Shown here: positions 43,301-52,338 of the stretch, one piece after another
How the letters are laid out: each line of letters begins with the position of its first letter
Numbering within the stretch: the first letter of the stretch is position 1
Origin: Flavobacteriales bacterium
GTDB lineage: Bacteria; Bacteroidota; Bacteroidia; UBA10329
NCBI GenBank assembly: GCA_016124845.1
Contig: WGMW01000040.1
Coordinates: 1 to 64,000 of the forward strand
Reading direction: 5' to 3'
Length of the DNA stretch: 64,000 nt
The notes under the pieces: model-generated
Told to the model about the DNA's origin: nothing
The model's database searches: none
Seen by the model: the letters and a program-made list of their open reading frames with translations, nothing else
Translations under genes and position numbers: made by a program

Positions 43301-44248
43301 ATGAAATTTCGTTTGCCGATCATGGGTCTGATGGTGCTGTTGGCGGCATGCAATGAAAAGCGGCCAATTGAGCATAATGCAGCAACCTCCAGCGACAGCA
43401 TTGCTCCTGTGAAGATGGTTCGAGAACAATTTTTCACAGACACATTTCAAAAAGATGTGCTGATGAAGAACTACTTCCATGTAATGGACAGTTTGGTGGC
43501 ACGCTACGACACCATATACAATTGGCCCATAACGGAGCATCTTCTCATACGGACGAATCCTTGGGTGATTGATACGCTGGCAAACACAGATTATTACACA
43601 CAAAAGGCGCGCGGCATTTTCATTGAGGATCAGAAGGAAATGGTCATTCTACCGAAAGGAAGTGTGCTGATGATCCCCGATAGCCTGATGAGTGATTCGA
43701 TTTCCGAAAGGCTGAAAAACACGGTCATCGATGTGAACATTCCAGAGTTCAATCTTCGCATTATGGAATATGGGAAAACCATTAAAGAATGTAAGGTGCG
43801 TGTTGGCCGTAACGACAAGCAATACATGAAAACTGCCGGTCGCGAGGCCGATCTTCGAACCGTTACAGGAATCGGATCCATTGTTCGGATTGCCCGCGAC
43901 CCTTATTATGTGAATCCGACCACGGGCAAACGCTATTACGCTACGCGAAGAGATGACGGCAAATACACCAAGATGCCTCAGATACCGTGGTTGGAACCTG
44001 AATTGGATGGAATGCTACCTGGAGATCTGATCCATCCGACCACAAACCCTGAAACGCTCGGGAAGCCCTGCTCACATGGCTGTGTCGGTTGCTCGGAGAC
44101 AGATGCTTGGTACGTTTACTACTCCGCTCCGATCGGAACCAAGGTTATCTTCCGCTATGATCTGGAAGTGATCACCTCAAAAGGCGACACCATCGAACTA
44201 CCCGATATTTACAATAAGAAGAAAAGGCCCAAAAAGAATGCGAACTGA
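43301..44248 (+). CDS. L,D-transpeptidase (YkuD) lipoprotein
   Basis: The 315-residue protein has a lipobox (LLAAC18) and a YkuD domain in the C-terminal half. The active segment is S258-H259-G-C261-V-G-C264 with an upstream His in GDLIHPTTNP, so C261 is the likely nucleophile; the residue after the usual Ile/Val-Arg pair is Gly, and a second Cys follows. It probably forms 3-3 crosslinks in peptidoglycan or attaches proteins to it. The N-terminal region (residues 20-130) is unassigned. No other cell wall genes are adjacent. Confidence 0.85.
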   Translation: MKFRLPIMGLMVLLAACNEKRPIEHNAATSSDSIAPVKMVREQFFTDTFQKDVLMKNYFHVMDSLVARYDTIYNWPITEHLLIRTNPWVIDTLANTDYYTQKARGIFIEDQKEMVILPKGSVLMIPDSLMSDSISERLKNTVIDVNIPEFNLRIMEYGKTIKECKVRVGRNDKQYMKTAGREADLRTVTGIGSIVRIARDPYYVNPTTGKRYYATRRDDGKYTKMPQIPWLEPELDGMLPGDLIHPTTNPETLGKPCSHGCVGCSETDAWYVYYSAPIGTKVIFRYDLEVITSKGDTIELPDIYNKKKRPKKNAN

Positions 44249-44249
44249 A

Positions 44250-44960
44250 TCAGGCAATGTTGGTATAAACCGCCTGAACGTCATCGTCATCTTCAAGTTT
44301 GTCAATGAGCTTTTCGATGTCTACCATCTGCTCATCCGTAAACTCAACGGGTGAGGTTGGGAAACGCTCCAAACTGGCCTTGACCACTTCAATTCCCATG
44401 GCTTCAAGCGCCTGAGCGAGACTTCCAAAATGGGTGTAATCGCCATGAACGTAGATGGTATCGCCATCGTCAACGATCTCTTCCAAACCGGCATCGATCA
44501 GCTCCAACTCCATCTCCTCAATGTCCATTCCTTCGGTCTTATTGATCTCGAAAACCGCCTTACGGCTGAACATGAATTCCAATGAGCCATTCGGCACCAA
44601 CGAACAATCGAACTTATTGAAATAGGAACGGACATTGGCCACGGAACGCGTGGTGTTGTCGGTTGCGCATTCTACAAACACAAGAACGCCATGTGGTCCT
44701 TTGCCTTCGTAATTGATCTCCGTATAGTCAGCGGCATCTTTACCCGTTGCACGCTTGATGGCCGATTCAATGTTTGCCTTGGGCATGTTCTGCCCCTTGG
44801 CATTGGCAATGGCCGTGCGCAACGCAGCGTTCATGTCCGGATCGGGACCACCTTCTTTTGCTGCCATGGTGATGGCCTTCCCGAGTTTCGGGAACACACG
44901 CGACATGTTGCCCCAGCGCTTTTCCTTTGCTGCTCTCCGGTATTCAAATGCTCTTCCCAT
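44250..44960 (-). CDS. YebC/PmpR-family DNA- or RNA-binding protein
   Basis: The 236-residue protein begins [20 protein letters not shown], has the [15 protein letters not shown] and [13 protein letters not shown] segments, [19 protein letters not shown] and the domain-2/3 strands of YebC. Members act as transcription regulators or as helpers of ribosomes at difficult sequences in other bacteria. Length is normal. A TACATTTG promoter element lies 20 bp upstream. It converges on the L,D-transpeptidase gene with a gap of one base. Confidence 0.93.
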   Translation of the reverse strand: MGRAFEYRRAAKEKRWGNMSRVFPKLGKAITMAAKEGGPDPDMNAALRTAIANAKGQNMPKANIESAIKRATGKDAADYTEINYEGKGPHGVLVFVECATDNTTRSVANVRSYFNKFDCSLVPNGSLEFMFSRKAVFEINKTEGMDIEEMELELIDAGLEEIVDDGDTIYVHGDYTHFGSLAQALEAMGIEVVKASLERFPTSPVEFTDEQMVDIEKLIDKLEDDDDVQAVYTNIA

Positions 44961-44980
44961 TTCTTATGCGATATTTGGCG

Positions 44981-44988
44981 CAAATGTA
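44981..44988 (-). promoter_or_regulatory. -7 element of yebC-like gene
   Basis: TACATTTG on the minus strand is a perfect TAnnTTTG, about 20 bp before the start codon. A possible -33 TTTTCG lies about 23 bp upstream. Confidence 0.5.
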
Positions 44989-45063
44989 AGGTTCATCCAA
45001 ACTTTCGGAAACGAAAACTGCAGTGGCTGAACCGAAATGCAGGCAGATTAATACGCTATTTGA

Positions 45064-47169
45064 ATGGGCCATTCCGATTATCGTGATATGAAAATGCGTC
45101 CTTCGGTTATACGTGTAAGATGGTTGACGCTGACAGCTTTGCTTCTGTCAGTAATGCTGGCCTCCTGTCAGCAGATGGGTCATTTGTTCAACTTTGGGAC
45201 TAATTACGAGGTGGTCATCTTGCATCCTTGTGGCAAGTACGTAAGTGCCGATGGATTTAAGAGTGGTGAACTTCGGGCGAACCGAGACCATGCACAAACT
45301 TGGGAGAACTTTACCCTTTCTGAACTGTCCAATGGACAAGTGACCATCAGCTCCCATTCAGGTCGATTGGTAAAATTAGACGGAAGTACAAATGCCAAAC
45401 TGATTGCGGACGGAGTGTATCTCACAGAAGACGCAGTCTTCAAGATGATAACGACCGAGGACGAACATGTGATCTTTCAATCGAGCAATGACAAATTTGT
45501 CAGAACAGATTCGGAAGAAAGGTTGACCGCCACTTCCGACAGCATGAAGGATGCCACGAAATTTGTGATCGTCAAGAAAAGAAAGCCACTCATCAAGAGC
45601 AATTTCAGGGACCATCAGCTTTTTTACTTAGGGTTGGGATTTCTACTTACACTGATCAGCATCATTCTATTTCATGCAACACCAAAAGATAAATTGGCCG
45701 TTGCCTTGTTGTTGCTTGGGGCTGTTTCCATACGCGTATTCTTGGCCGAGGTATCCGATCACCTCTTTCTTTGGGATGAGCAGTTTCATGCTTTGGTCGC
45801 AAAGAACATGATGAGCGATCCGTTCCACCCGATGCTTTTTGCCAATCCTACTCTTGGTTATGACCCGTTCATTTGGACATACGGTCGTGAATGGCTGCAC
45901 AAACAACCCTTGTTCCTGTGGCAGATGGCACTGAGCATGAAACTTTTTGGAGTGCACACAACTGCCATGCGTCTGCCAAGCATCATCATGTCGGCACTGG
46001 TTGTACTGCTCATTTTCAGAATAGGGCAGATCGGATTCAACCGTAAAGCAGGCTATTATGGCGCATTGCTCTACGCCATGTCGTTTTTTGGTTTACGACT
46101 GACAACGGGCAGCATTCACACCGACCATAACGACACGGCTTTCCTGTTTTATGTTGCATGTAGCGTTTGGGCCTGGTTTGAATACGAACATGCAAGCATC
46201 GGCAATAAATGGAAATGGGCACTCTTGATCGGTCTATTTTCTGGAGCTGCCATTCTCAACAAATGGCTTACTGGACTGCTTGTATTCGCTGGTTGGGGCA
46301 TCGTTCATCTCTTAGATGGCCAAAAACGTAAATCCAAACCCGGTTACCTGCACATGTTGGCCGCATTGGGCGTTTGTATTGTAGTTTTTTTGCCTTGGCA
46401 ACTTTACATTCTCAACGAATTCCCAGAATTGAGCAGGTTTGAATATGCGTACAACTCCAAGCACCTGTTCGAAGTCGTGGAAGGTCATGGAGAACCGTTC
46501 GGCTACCACTTCGATAAATTTCAAGACATCTACAAGTTGAGTTTCGGGGTTTTCATCTTGCTCACGCTCATCTTTCTCCGAAATACGAAAAACACGCCAT
46601 ACCGCATATTCATGCTGGTTTCCATGATCATCGTTTATGGGTTGTTCAGTTTGGCCGTATCAAAAATGATCGCGTTCACCTATTGCATCTCGTTTCTGGT
46701 GTTCATTATTTTGGGATCAACCATCGATACGTTCTTCAAATGGGTGGTCATCAATCCTAAGATGAGTACAAGACCGATCTACTCGGTTCTATTTACAACG
46801 GTCATTCTATCAATGGTTTGCCTGTGGGATCTGGATCTGAAACGAATTGAGCAAGACCTGACCATGAAAGGTAAGAACCGCAACGATTTCATCGCGCAGC
46901 GCAAACGTTCAACTCGCATTTTCAAGCAACTCAACGATTCTGTGCCTGAGATGGAACGCACGGTGCTCTTTAATTGCAGACGAGGGGATGAGGTTCCTGC
47001 ATTGTTCTTCACCGAACTGAGAGATGCGCATCCGGGCTATCCTACCAAAGCACAGGTTGAAGAGTTGAGAGAAAAAGAACTGTTGATGGCGGTATTGGAC
47101 AATGACTCCGTTCCCAATTACCTTTTAGAGCAGCCTGATGTTCAGATATTGAAAACTGACTACTGGTGA
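45064..47169 (+). CDS. Fascin-like beta-trefoil fused to GT39-like glycosyltransferase
   Basis: The product of about 701 residues has two parts. Residues 1-35 look like an SPII signal with LASC35. Residues about 45-175 contain three repeats with the pattern GKYVSADG, LRANRDHAQTWENFTL, GRLVKLDG, LIADGVYL and KFVRTDSEERLTA, as in fascin-like or ricin-like beta-trefoils. From about residue 180 a multi-pass membrane domain follows with DEQFHALVAKNM near 240, HKQPLFLWQMALS and TAMRLPS, as in ArnT/PMT-like (GT39) glycosyltransferases that use a lipid-linked sugar. The trefoil would be extracytoplasmic, where it could bind glycans. Starts at 45088 or 45094 are alternatives. Confidence 0.75.
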   Translation: MGHSDYRDMKMRPSVIRVRWLTLTALLLSVMLASCQQMGHLFNFGTNYEVVILHPCGKYVSADGFKSGELRANRDHAQTWENFTLSELSNGQVTISSHSGRLVKLDGSTNAKLIADGVYLTEDAVFKMITTEDEHVIFQSSNDKFVRTDSEERLTATSDSMKDATKFVIVKKRKPLIKSNFRDHQLFYLGLGFLLTLISIILFHATPKDKLAVALLLLGAVSIRVFLAEVSDHLFLWDEQFHALVAKNMMSDPFHPMLFANPTLGYDPFIWTYGREWLHKQPLFLWQMALSMKLFGVHTTAMRLPSIIMSALVVLLIFRIGQIGFNRKAGYYGALLYAMSFFGLRLTTGSIHTDHNDTAFLFYVACSVWAWFEYEHASIGNKWKWALLIGLFSGAAILNKWLTGLLVFAGWGIVHLLDGQKRKSKPGYLHMLAALGVCIVVFLPWQLYILNEFPELSRFEYAYNSKHLFEVVEGHGEPFGYHFDKFQDIYKLSFGVFILLTLIFLRNTKNTPYRIFMLVSMIIVYGLFSLAVSKMIAFTYCISFLVFIILGSTIDTFFKWVVINPKMSTRPIYSVLFTTVILSMVCLWDLDLKRIEQDLTMKGKNRNDFIAQRKRSTRIFKQLNDSVPEMERTVLFNCRRGDEVPALFFTELRDAHPGYPTKAQVEELREKELLMAVLDNDSVPNYLLEQPDVQILKTDYW

Positions 47170-47245
47170 CCCGCAACCTTTGCACGATAGTCGGCCTATC
47201 GGAATGCTTTCGATATTTAATTTGCACGTTCAAACTGATATATCA

Positions 47246-47506
47246 ATGAGCAACGTAGAAGAAGCAGCTGAGCGCCTGAAAACCCTTACCGAACGCCCAT
47301 CGAATGAGGAATTCTTGAATCTCTATGGGTTATTCAAACAGGCCACTGTTGGGGACAATAGAACTTCCAAACCAGGTATGTTTGACATGAAAGGTCAGTT
47401 CAAATGGAAGGCTTGGAAAGACAAAAGCGGTATGTCTCAAGAAGATGCTGCCGATGCGTATGTTGCGCTTGTTAACGAACTCTTAGGAAAGTACGAACAC
47501 TCCTAA
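47246..47506 (+). CDS. Acyl-CoA-binding protein
   Basis: The 86-residue protein is a small ACBP, a cytoplasmic carrier of long-chain acyl-CoA. The motifs YGLFKQATVGD and KPGMFDMKGQFKWKAW, which contact the acyl-CoA, are both intact. I chose ATG 47246, in line with the family's usual 85-90 residues; the open frame begins at 47180. It converges on the alkane hydroxylase gene with a 4-base overlap of stops. ACBPs are common in eukaryotes and scattered in bacteria, so its placement beside an alkB-like gene is notable. Confidence 0.9.
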   Translation: MSNVEEAAERLKTLTERPSNEEFLNLYGLFKQATVGDNRTSKPGMFDMKGQFKWKAWKDKSGMSQEDAADAYVALVNELLGKYEHS

Positions 47507-48588
47507 GCCGCCTGCGCCACAGGAATTCTCAGGTCATCCGGATATTGTTCCTGCAACGCCTTCACACGCGGATTCATCACCGCAAACCAAAGTGGCGGAA
47601 CCAGCGCCAACACGATCATCCCTGGATAACCGGTCGGCATTTGAGGTGAATCCTCAAAGTGACGTAGAACCTGATATTTCCTACTTGCTTTGTAATGATG
47701 ATCGCTGTGTCGGGTCAGCTCAAAAAGCAGCAGCCTTCCCATAGGATGGTTGCTGTTCCAGCTATGAATTGGCAGCACTTTCTTAAAACCCTTTTCTGTT
47801 TTGTGGCGGGCAAGACCGTAATGCTCAACGTAGTTGACCACTTCAAGAAGAGAGAAACCAATGACCGAGGCCGTCAATGTCAGTAGCATGGTCGGAACAC
47901 TGAAAATGACTGCAACAGCTACCAACAGACCGGTCTGGCAGAAAGCGTAGAATATCATCTCATTGCTCCAATGGTACCAAGGCAGGTCTTTCCTTCGCAG
48001 ACGTTCAACCTCCAAGGTCCAAGCAGAGAGATAACCCATTATTACCGAACGGAAAATGAACGTGTAGAAAACCTCGCCATATCGTGCTGTTGCTGGATCC
48101 TCTTCGGTGCTTACATTCTTATGATGTCCTCGATTGTGCTCGATGAAAAAGTGCATGTACTGAGCTGTCAAGAGCAACGCTTTCGCCATACATTGTTCTG
48201 ATTTCTTCTTTCTGTGACCAAGTTCGTGCGCCACATTTATCCCAAATGCCGCACAGCCGATGCCCATCGTAAAGGTCATACCTGCAATTTCATAAGCAGC
48301 CAGATCGGGTTGGCTCACTTCATACATGAAGAAAATGAACAGCGCCCATTGTACCGGAACGATCGCATAGACCAAGTAATCGTAGATCCTGTCATTTCGC
48401 TCCACTTCTTCCTCGGCTTCAGAGAGATTGACCGTTGAGCCTTTGCTGATCAACTCAATGATCGGAATCATGATGTAAACAAAAACAGGAAGAAACCACG
48501 ACCACATTCCCTTCTCATAAAGCGCATAGAATCCGACAACGGGAATCAGAAAGACAAACAAGTATTTAAGTGCTCTGAATTTTGGCAT
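47503..48588 (-). CDS. AlkB-family membrane alkane 1-monooxygenase
   Basis: The product of about 362 residues has six membrane segments and the histidine boxes of AlkB: HELGHRKK, EHNRGHHKN and RHSDHHYKAS, plus the NYVEHYGL motif. These bind a di-iron centre facing the cytoplasm that hydroxylates the terminal carbon of alkanes or alkyl chains. The start at 48588 was chosen because the upstream frame (to 48852) overlaps the TetR gene on the opposite strand. Rubredoxin, its usual electron partner, is not present nearby. It is divergent from a TetR regulator and convergent with the acyl-CoA-binding protein. Confidence 0.92.
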   Translation of the reverse strand: MPKFRALKYLFVFLIPVVGFYALYEKGMWSWFLPVFVYIMIPIIELISKGSTVNLSEAEEEVERNDRIYDYLVYAIVPVQWALFIFFMYEVSQPDLAAYEIAGMTFTMGIGCAAFGINVAHELGHRKKKSEQCMAKALLLTAQYMHFFIEHNRGHHKNVSTEEDPATARYGEVFYTFIFRSVIMGYLSAWTLEVERLRRKDLPWYHWSNEMIFYAFCQTGLLVAVAVIFSVPTMLLTLTASVIGFSLLEVVNYVEHYGLARHKTEKGFKKVLPIHSWNSNHPMGRLLLFELTRHSDHHYKASRKYQVLRHFEDSPQMPTGYPGMIVLALVPPLWFAVMNPRVKALQEQYPDDLRIPVAQAA

Positions 48589-48635
48589 GATGAGTAAAAT
48601 TTGGTTGACACTAAAGTAGAAAGAAAAATCCATTA

Positions 48636-48662
48636 GTAAACTATTTTTCATTTTTAGTTTAC
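48636..48662. promoter_or_regulatory. Candidate TetR operator
   Basis: GTAAACTA (48636-48643) and TAGTTTAC (48655-48662) form a perfect 8-bp inverted repeat with an 11-base spacer, in the divergent region between alkB-like and TetR genes. It overlaps the regulator's -7 element TACCTTTG (48660-48667), so binding could repress the regulator and control the alkane gene. Confidence 0.65.
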
Positions 48663-48667
48663 CTTTG
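48660..48667 (+). promoter_or_regulatory. -7 element TACCTTTG of TetR gene
   Basis: TACCTTTG is a perfect TAnnTTTG. The start codon (GTG 48670 or ATG 48673) is only 2-5 bases downstream, so the message would be leaderless or nearly so. Confidence 0.55.
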
Positions 48668-48672
48668 TTGTG

Positions 48673-49275
48673 ATGGGAAGACAATCTGTAGCGAAAAAAC
48701 GAATTAAGGACCCGATAAAACGGGATGCTTGGATTGAACAGCTTCTGCCCTACTTCATCCAGAACGGCATTAAAGCAACACCGATCGATGAGGTTGTTTC
48801 CATTCTTGGAAAATCGAAAGCCACGGTTTACAAGCACTTCGAATCGCACCACGAGATCGTTTCATTGGTCATTGCGCGGAAGCTGAACGACCTGAAGCAT
48901 TTTGTTCCAATTCTCGGTGATCCATCAAAGACATATCAAGAACGCTATGTGCTGGCTGTTGCCTATATCTCCAAACATTTGGGAGATGTGAGTAACGTTT
49001 TCCTCTCCGACCTGAAAGAGATCTATCCAGACCTGTGGAATCTTATCAACTCCTTCAAACTAATGGCTTTGAATGAACTGCGAACCTTTTACATCAGCGG
49101 CATCCAGGACGGAACGTTTGAAGACATCAATCCTGACCTGATGGTATTGAGTGACGAACTTTTCTTCGATGCGCTGACCAATCCCGAATACCTCACTTCC
49201 AAAGGGCTGAATCTTCAGGCTGCGTTTGAAAGCTATTTCAAGATGCGATTCAACGGTATTTTGAAGCGCAGCTGA
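48673..49275 (+). CDS. TetR/AcrR-family regulator
   Basis: The 200-residue protein has an N-terminal TetR helix-turn-helix (LLPYFIQNGIKATPIDEVVS to SKATVYKHFESHHEIV, about residues 20-65) and a helical ligand domain. It is divergent from the alkB-like gene and probably regulates it, responding to an alkane or fatty acyl ligand, by analogy with family members at such loci. A GTG at 48670 is an alternative start. A likely operator and -7 element lie immediately upstream. Confidence 0.88.
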   Translation: MGRQSVAKKRIKDPIKRDAWIEQLLPYFIQNGIKATPIDEVVSILGKSKATVYKHFESHHEIVSLVIARKLNDLKHFVPILGDPSKTYQERYVLAVAYISKHLGDVSNVFLSDLKEIYPDLWNLINSFKLMALNELRTFYISGIQDGTFEDINPDLMVLSDELFFDALTNPEYLTSKGLNLQAAFESYFKMRFNGILKRS

Positions 49276-49303
49276 ACAACTCAACGCACGTACCTTCGCC
49301 AAC

Positions 49304-50512
49304 ATGAAAGTTGCCGTAATCGGAGGTGGTGCCGCTGGATTCTTCGCTGCCATTCACGTGAGGGAGAATCATCCGAATGCCTCTGTTACCATCTTCGAGA
49401 AATCGCAGAAGGTGTTGGCCAAAGTGAAGGTTTCGGGAGGTGGAAGATGCAACGTCACCAACGGAACCGATTCCATTACCGAACTGGCCAAGGGATATCC
49501 ACGAGGCGAAAGACAGCTTAAGAAAGCCTTTTCGGTTTTTAATAATCGAGACACACAAACGTGGTTCGAAAAACGTGGCGTGAAACTCTACACACAACCC
49601 GACAATCGGGTTTTCCCCACGTCAAATGACTCGCAGACCATCATTGATTGTCTGTTGAATGAAACCAAACGACTTGGAATTCAAATTCGAACTGGAGTTG
49701 GGGTTTCTGCCATTGAATCAATTGAAGGTGGAATCAGGTTGAGTTTTTCAGAAAGTGATTCAGAGCGTTTCGACAAAGTGATTGTTGCCACAGGTGGTTC
49801 TCCAAAGCGAACGGGGTTTGATTGGCTGGAAAAGTTGGGACACGAGATCGTTGAGCCCGTTCCCTCGCTTTTCACCTTCAATATGCCCAATGAATCGATT
49901 ACGGAATTGATGGGCGTGGTTTCAGACAACGCATTGGTCAATATTCAAGGAACGAAGCTGAAAGCACAGGGACCGTTACTCATCACCCATTGGGGAATGA
50001 GCGGCCCAGCGGTTCTGAAACTATCTGCCTTTGGCGCGCGCACTCTGAGCGAAATGAGCTACCAGTTCAACGTTCAAGTGAATTGGATTGGTGAACCGAA
50101 CTACGAAAAGGCTTCGGAAACCTTGAGAGAAGCGTTGGAAATAAATCCAAACAAGCAGATCTCGAACATCAAACCATTCACATTACCCGATCGGTTGTGG
50201 CTGTTTTTGCTTCAGCGAAGCGAAATTCCAGCAGAGAAAAAAGCCAACGAATTGAGCAAGAAACAATTGAACAAGTTGGTGAACACGCTCACAAACGATG
50301 AGTATTCTGTGAGCGGAAAAACCACTTTCAAGGAAGAGTTTGTGACCTGTGGAGGCGTGAGCCTTTCATCCGTGAATTTCAATACGATGGAAAGTCGCGT
50401 TGTACCGAATCTCTACTTCGCTGGAGAAGTGCTGGACATTGACGGAATTACGGGCGGCTATAACTTTCAAGCCGCTTGGACCACGGGTTTTATTGCTGGA
50501 AAACTGCGTTAG
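49304..50512 (+). CDS. NAD(P)/FAD-dependent oxidoreductase, BaiN/HI0933-like
   Basis: The 402-residue flavoprotein has the N-terminal dinucleotide site GGGAAGFFAAIHV (residues 7-19), KVSGGGRCNVTNG, the TGGSPKRTGFDW segment and the C-terminal GEVLDIDGITGGYNFQAAW that closes the FAD site in this family. Members are of uncertain function, with some acting on bile acids or aminoacid-derived substrates in other bacteria. It lies 28 bp after the TetR gene and converges with the TPR gene with a gap of three bases. Confidence 0.9.
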   Translation: MKVAVIGGGAAGFFAAIHVRENHPNASVTIFEKSQKVLAKVKVSGGGRCNVTNGTDSITELAKGYPRGERQLKKAFSVFNNRDTQTWFEKRGVKLYTQPDNRVFPTSNDSQTIIDCLLNETKRLGIQIRTGVGVSAIESIEGGIRLSFSESDSERFDKVIVATGGSPKRTGFDWLEKLGHEIVEPVPSLFTFNMPNESITELMGVVSDNALVNIQGTKLKAQGPLLITHWGMSGPAVLKLSAFGARTLSEMSYQFNVQVNWIGEPNYEKASETLREALEINPNKQISNIKPFTLPDRLWLFLLQRSEIPAEKKANELSKKQLNKLVNTLTNDEYSVSGKTTFKEEFVTCGGVSLSSVNFNTMESRVVPNLYFAGEVLDIDGITGGYNFQAAWTTGFIAGKLR

Positions 50513-50515
50513 GTC

Positions 50516-51124
50516 TTACTTGATCAGACCCAATCCCTCAATCGCAGATTCATCATCTGGAGAAAGCAACAGCACCTTATTGAATAGCACTTTGGCCTCA
50601 CGCATTTTGCCCATTTTGAGGCTCGTCCAAGCCATCATCAGGTTGAAATCGTAATCGAACGGATAGAGGTTGAAACCGACCTGAAAGTGCTGAAGCGCCT
50701 TATCGAATTCCTCTCTTCCGTAGAAAATTAATCCCAAACGATAATGCGCCTGCGAGTTCTTGGCGTCAATGCGCAGAATGTCTTCGTACTGCGATTTTAC
50801 CTGATCCCAATTTCCAACTGCCGCTGCTGGATACACATAGCCAAATTTTGCCTCAACCGAAGCGGGCATCAGGTCGATGGCCTTTTTGTAATAGCTCATG
50901 GATTCGGTGAAAAGACCTGCCGAATAATGCAACCAGCCCAAGCGCAGGTTGAGTTCATAAGATGTTTCGCTATAAACCGCTTTCAGGTCTTTGATCGCCC
51001 CAGAAAAGTCGCTGTTGGACTCTTTTGTATAGCTACTCTTGAAAGCCGTTTGCAGTTCTGACGACTGTCCGAAGACACCCAAGGAAACCAACACGGAAAA
51101 CGCTATTGCAAGGATACTTTTCAT
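50516..51124 (-). CDS. Exported TPR protein, last gene of PqqD operon
   Basis: This 202-residue protein has a signal peptide (MKSILAIAFSVLVSLGVF) and four or five tetratricopeptide repeats (for example LRLGWLHYSAGLFTESMSYY, VQYEDI-like repeats and AHYRLGLIFYGREEFDKAL). It should be periplasmic and bind other proteins. It starts 2 bases after the beta-barrel gene and so belongs to the same operon. It probably scaffolds an envelope complex with that protein. Confidence 0.82.
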   Translation of the reverse strand: MKSILAIAFSVLVSLGVFGQSSELQTAFKSSYTKESNSDFSGAIKDLKAVYSETSYELNLRLGWLHYSAGLFTESMSYYKKAIDLMPASVEAKFGYVYPAAAVGNWDQVKSQYEDILRIDAKNSQAHYRLGLIFYGREEFDKALQHFQVGFNLYPFDYDFNLMMAWTSLKMGKMREAKVLFNKVLLLSPDDESAIEGLGLIK

Positions 51125-51126
51125 GC

Positions 51127-52338
51127 TTAGAAATTATAGTTCAAACCTACGTAGAAAGAGTGGAAATTATAGTTGAAAGATCGGCCACGTCCGTTTTCTG
51201 CTCCCAAGGCAGAAGTAGATACGTAAAACGAGCGCGATTCAACCGAATATGTGACCGACATGCTGAAATGGTCGGTGACATAATAGGTGGGTGAAATGGA
51301 CCACAACCATTGCAATCTATCTCCACTATTGTTGCTGAAATCCATATTTCCATCCTCGATCATCCAGATCTGATGTCCCCAAATGAAGGTGCTTTTGACC
51401 CACGCCCGTTTGAAAAGCTGTCCTCCGATGCTTTGCGACACGAACGGATTGGGAGCCTTTCCGCCAAAGTTGTAACCGCCAGAAGTGATGGTGTACAATT
51501 TGGTTGAACCGAGCGGGTACCAGACCAACGAACCGCTTACAATATACTTGAGTGTATCTGAACTGGACTTTCCGGATTCACGGTAAATACCACCGTTTAC
51601 AGACAAACGAAAATTGCCCAAATGCTGTTTGACGCTCAGCGCACCGCTAACATCCAGACCTGAAAGTGATGTGTCCTTGACCGACCAATTCAGTAGAACA
51701 ACAGACGGTGTGATCGTAGTATGCTTTGCCACTTGAATGCCGATACTGGCCAAATAACCGACCTGCCAAACGTTATAATCAGCCCGCGCTGGATAGGTGC
51801 GCCTACGCTGACTGAGATAACCGACACCATGCCGCAATGTAATGCGCTTACCGAACTGATGGCCGAGATAGAGCGCAAAGTATGGCATGTCGCCCACAAA
51901 GTTCTGTGAAGTGGAAGCACGGTAACCTCCCAATGCCGAAATGCTGCTCAGAAATTTCGGCTTCATAACCTGAAACGTGTCCTTCTCGGCTTGTGACATT
52001 TTCGAACTCGTCACCAGCGCAGATTCGACATTTCCCGCATAAACAGATGACCAGTAACCGTAGCGTTTTGAGAACGGGTCGGCACTATTGAATTTCAAGG
52101 CTTTTTCAAATTCCTTTTCGGAGCGGAAATACTTGCCCAGCATGAAGTTGGCGTAGCCGTTCCGAGCGCGGATGTAATAGTAATCGGCACCCGATCTCTT
52201 GGCCAGTTTTCCGAGTTTCAGAACCCGTTTCCAATCGCCTTTCATGTAGGCGTTGTACTGGGCAGAATCTGACCAGACCTGCGAACGTCCGTTCATCGCA
52301 ATGAGCACAAATGATATGACGATCAGCGCACTTCGCAT
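51127..52338 (-). CDS. Outer membrane beta-barrel protein with N-terminal TPR-like region
   Basis: The 403-residue protein has a signal peptide (residues 1-19) followed by a TPR-like helical region (about residues 25-110, with YNAYMKGDWKRVLKLGKLA and FEKALKFNSADPF). From about residue 125 it has alternating amphipathic strands and ends YVGLNYNF, an aromatic C-terminus typical of outer membrane barrels. YaiO-like proteins have a similar layout. It overlaps the UT-M23 gene by 16 bases. In the operon it may serve as the outer membrane part of an export or recognition complex. Confidence 0.78.
   Translation of the reverse strand: MRSALIVISFVLIAMNGRSQVWSDSAQYNAYMKGDWKRVLKLGKLAKRSGADYYYIRARNGYANFMLGKYFRSEKEFEKALKFNSADPFSKRYGYWSSVYAGNVESALVTSSKMSQAEKDTFQVMKPKFLSSISALGGYRASTSQNFVGDMPYFALYLGHQFGKRITLRHGVGYLSQRRRTYPARADYNVWQVGYLASIGIQVAKHTTITPSVVLLNWSVKDTSLSGLDVSGALSVKQHLGNFRLSVNGGIYRESGKSSSDTLKYIVSGSLVWYPLGSTKLYTITSGGYNFGGKAPNPFVSQSIGGQLFKRAWVKSTFIWGHQIWMIEDGNMDFSNNSGDRLQWLWSISPTYYVTDHFSMSVTYSVESRSFYVSTSALGAENGRGRSFNYNFHSFYVGLNYNF

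Noticed and set aside
48589-48852. N-terminal extension of the alkane hydroxylase
   Set aside because: It overlaps the divergent TetR gene and the operator; the normal AlkB length is reached from 48588.
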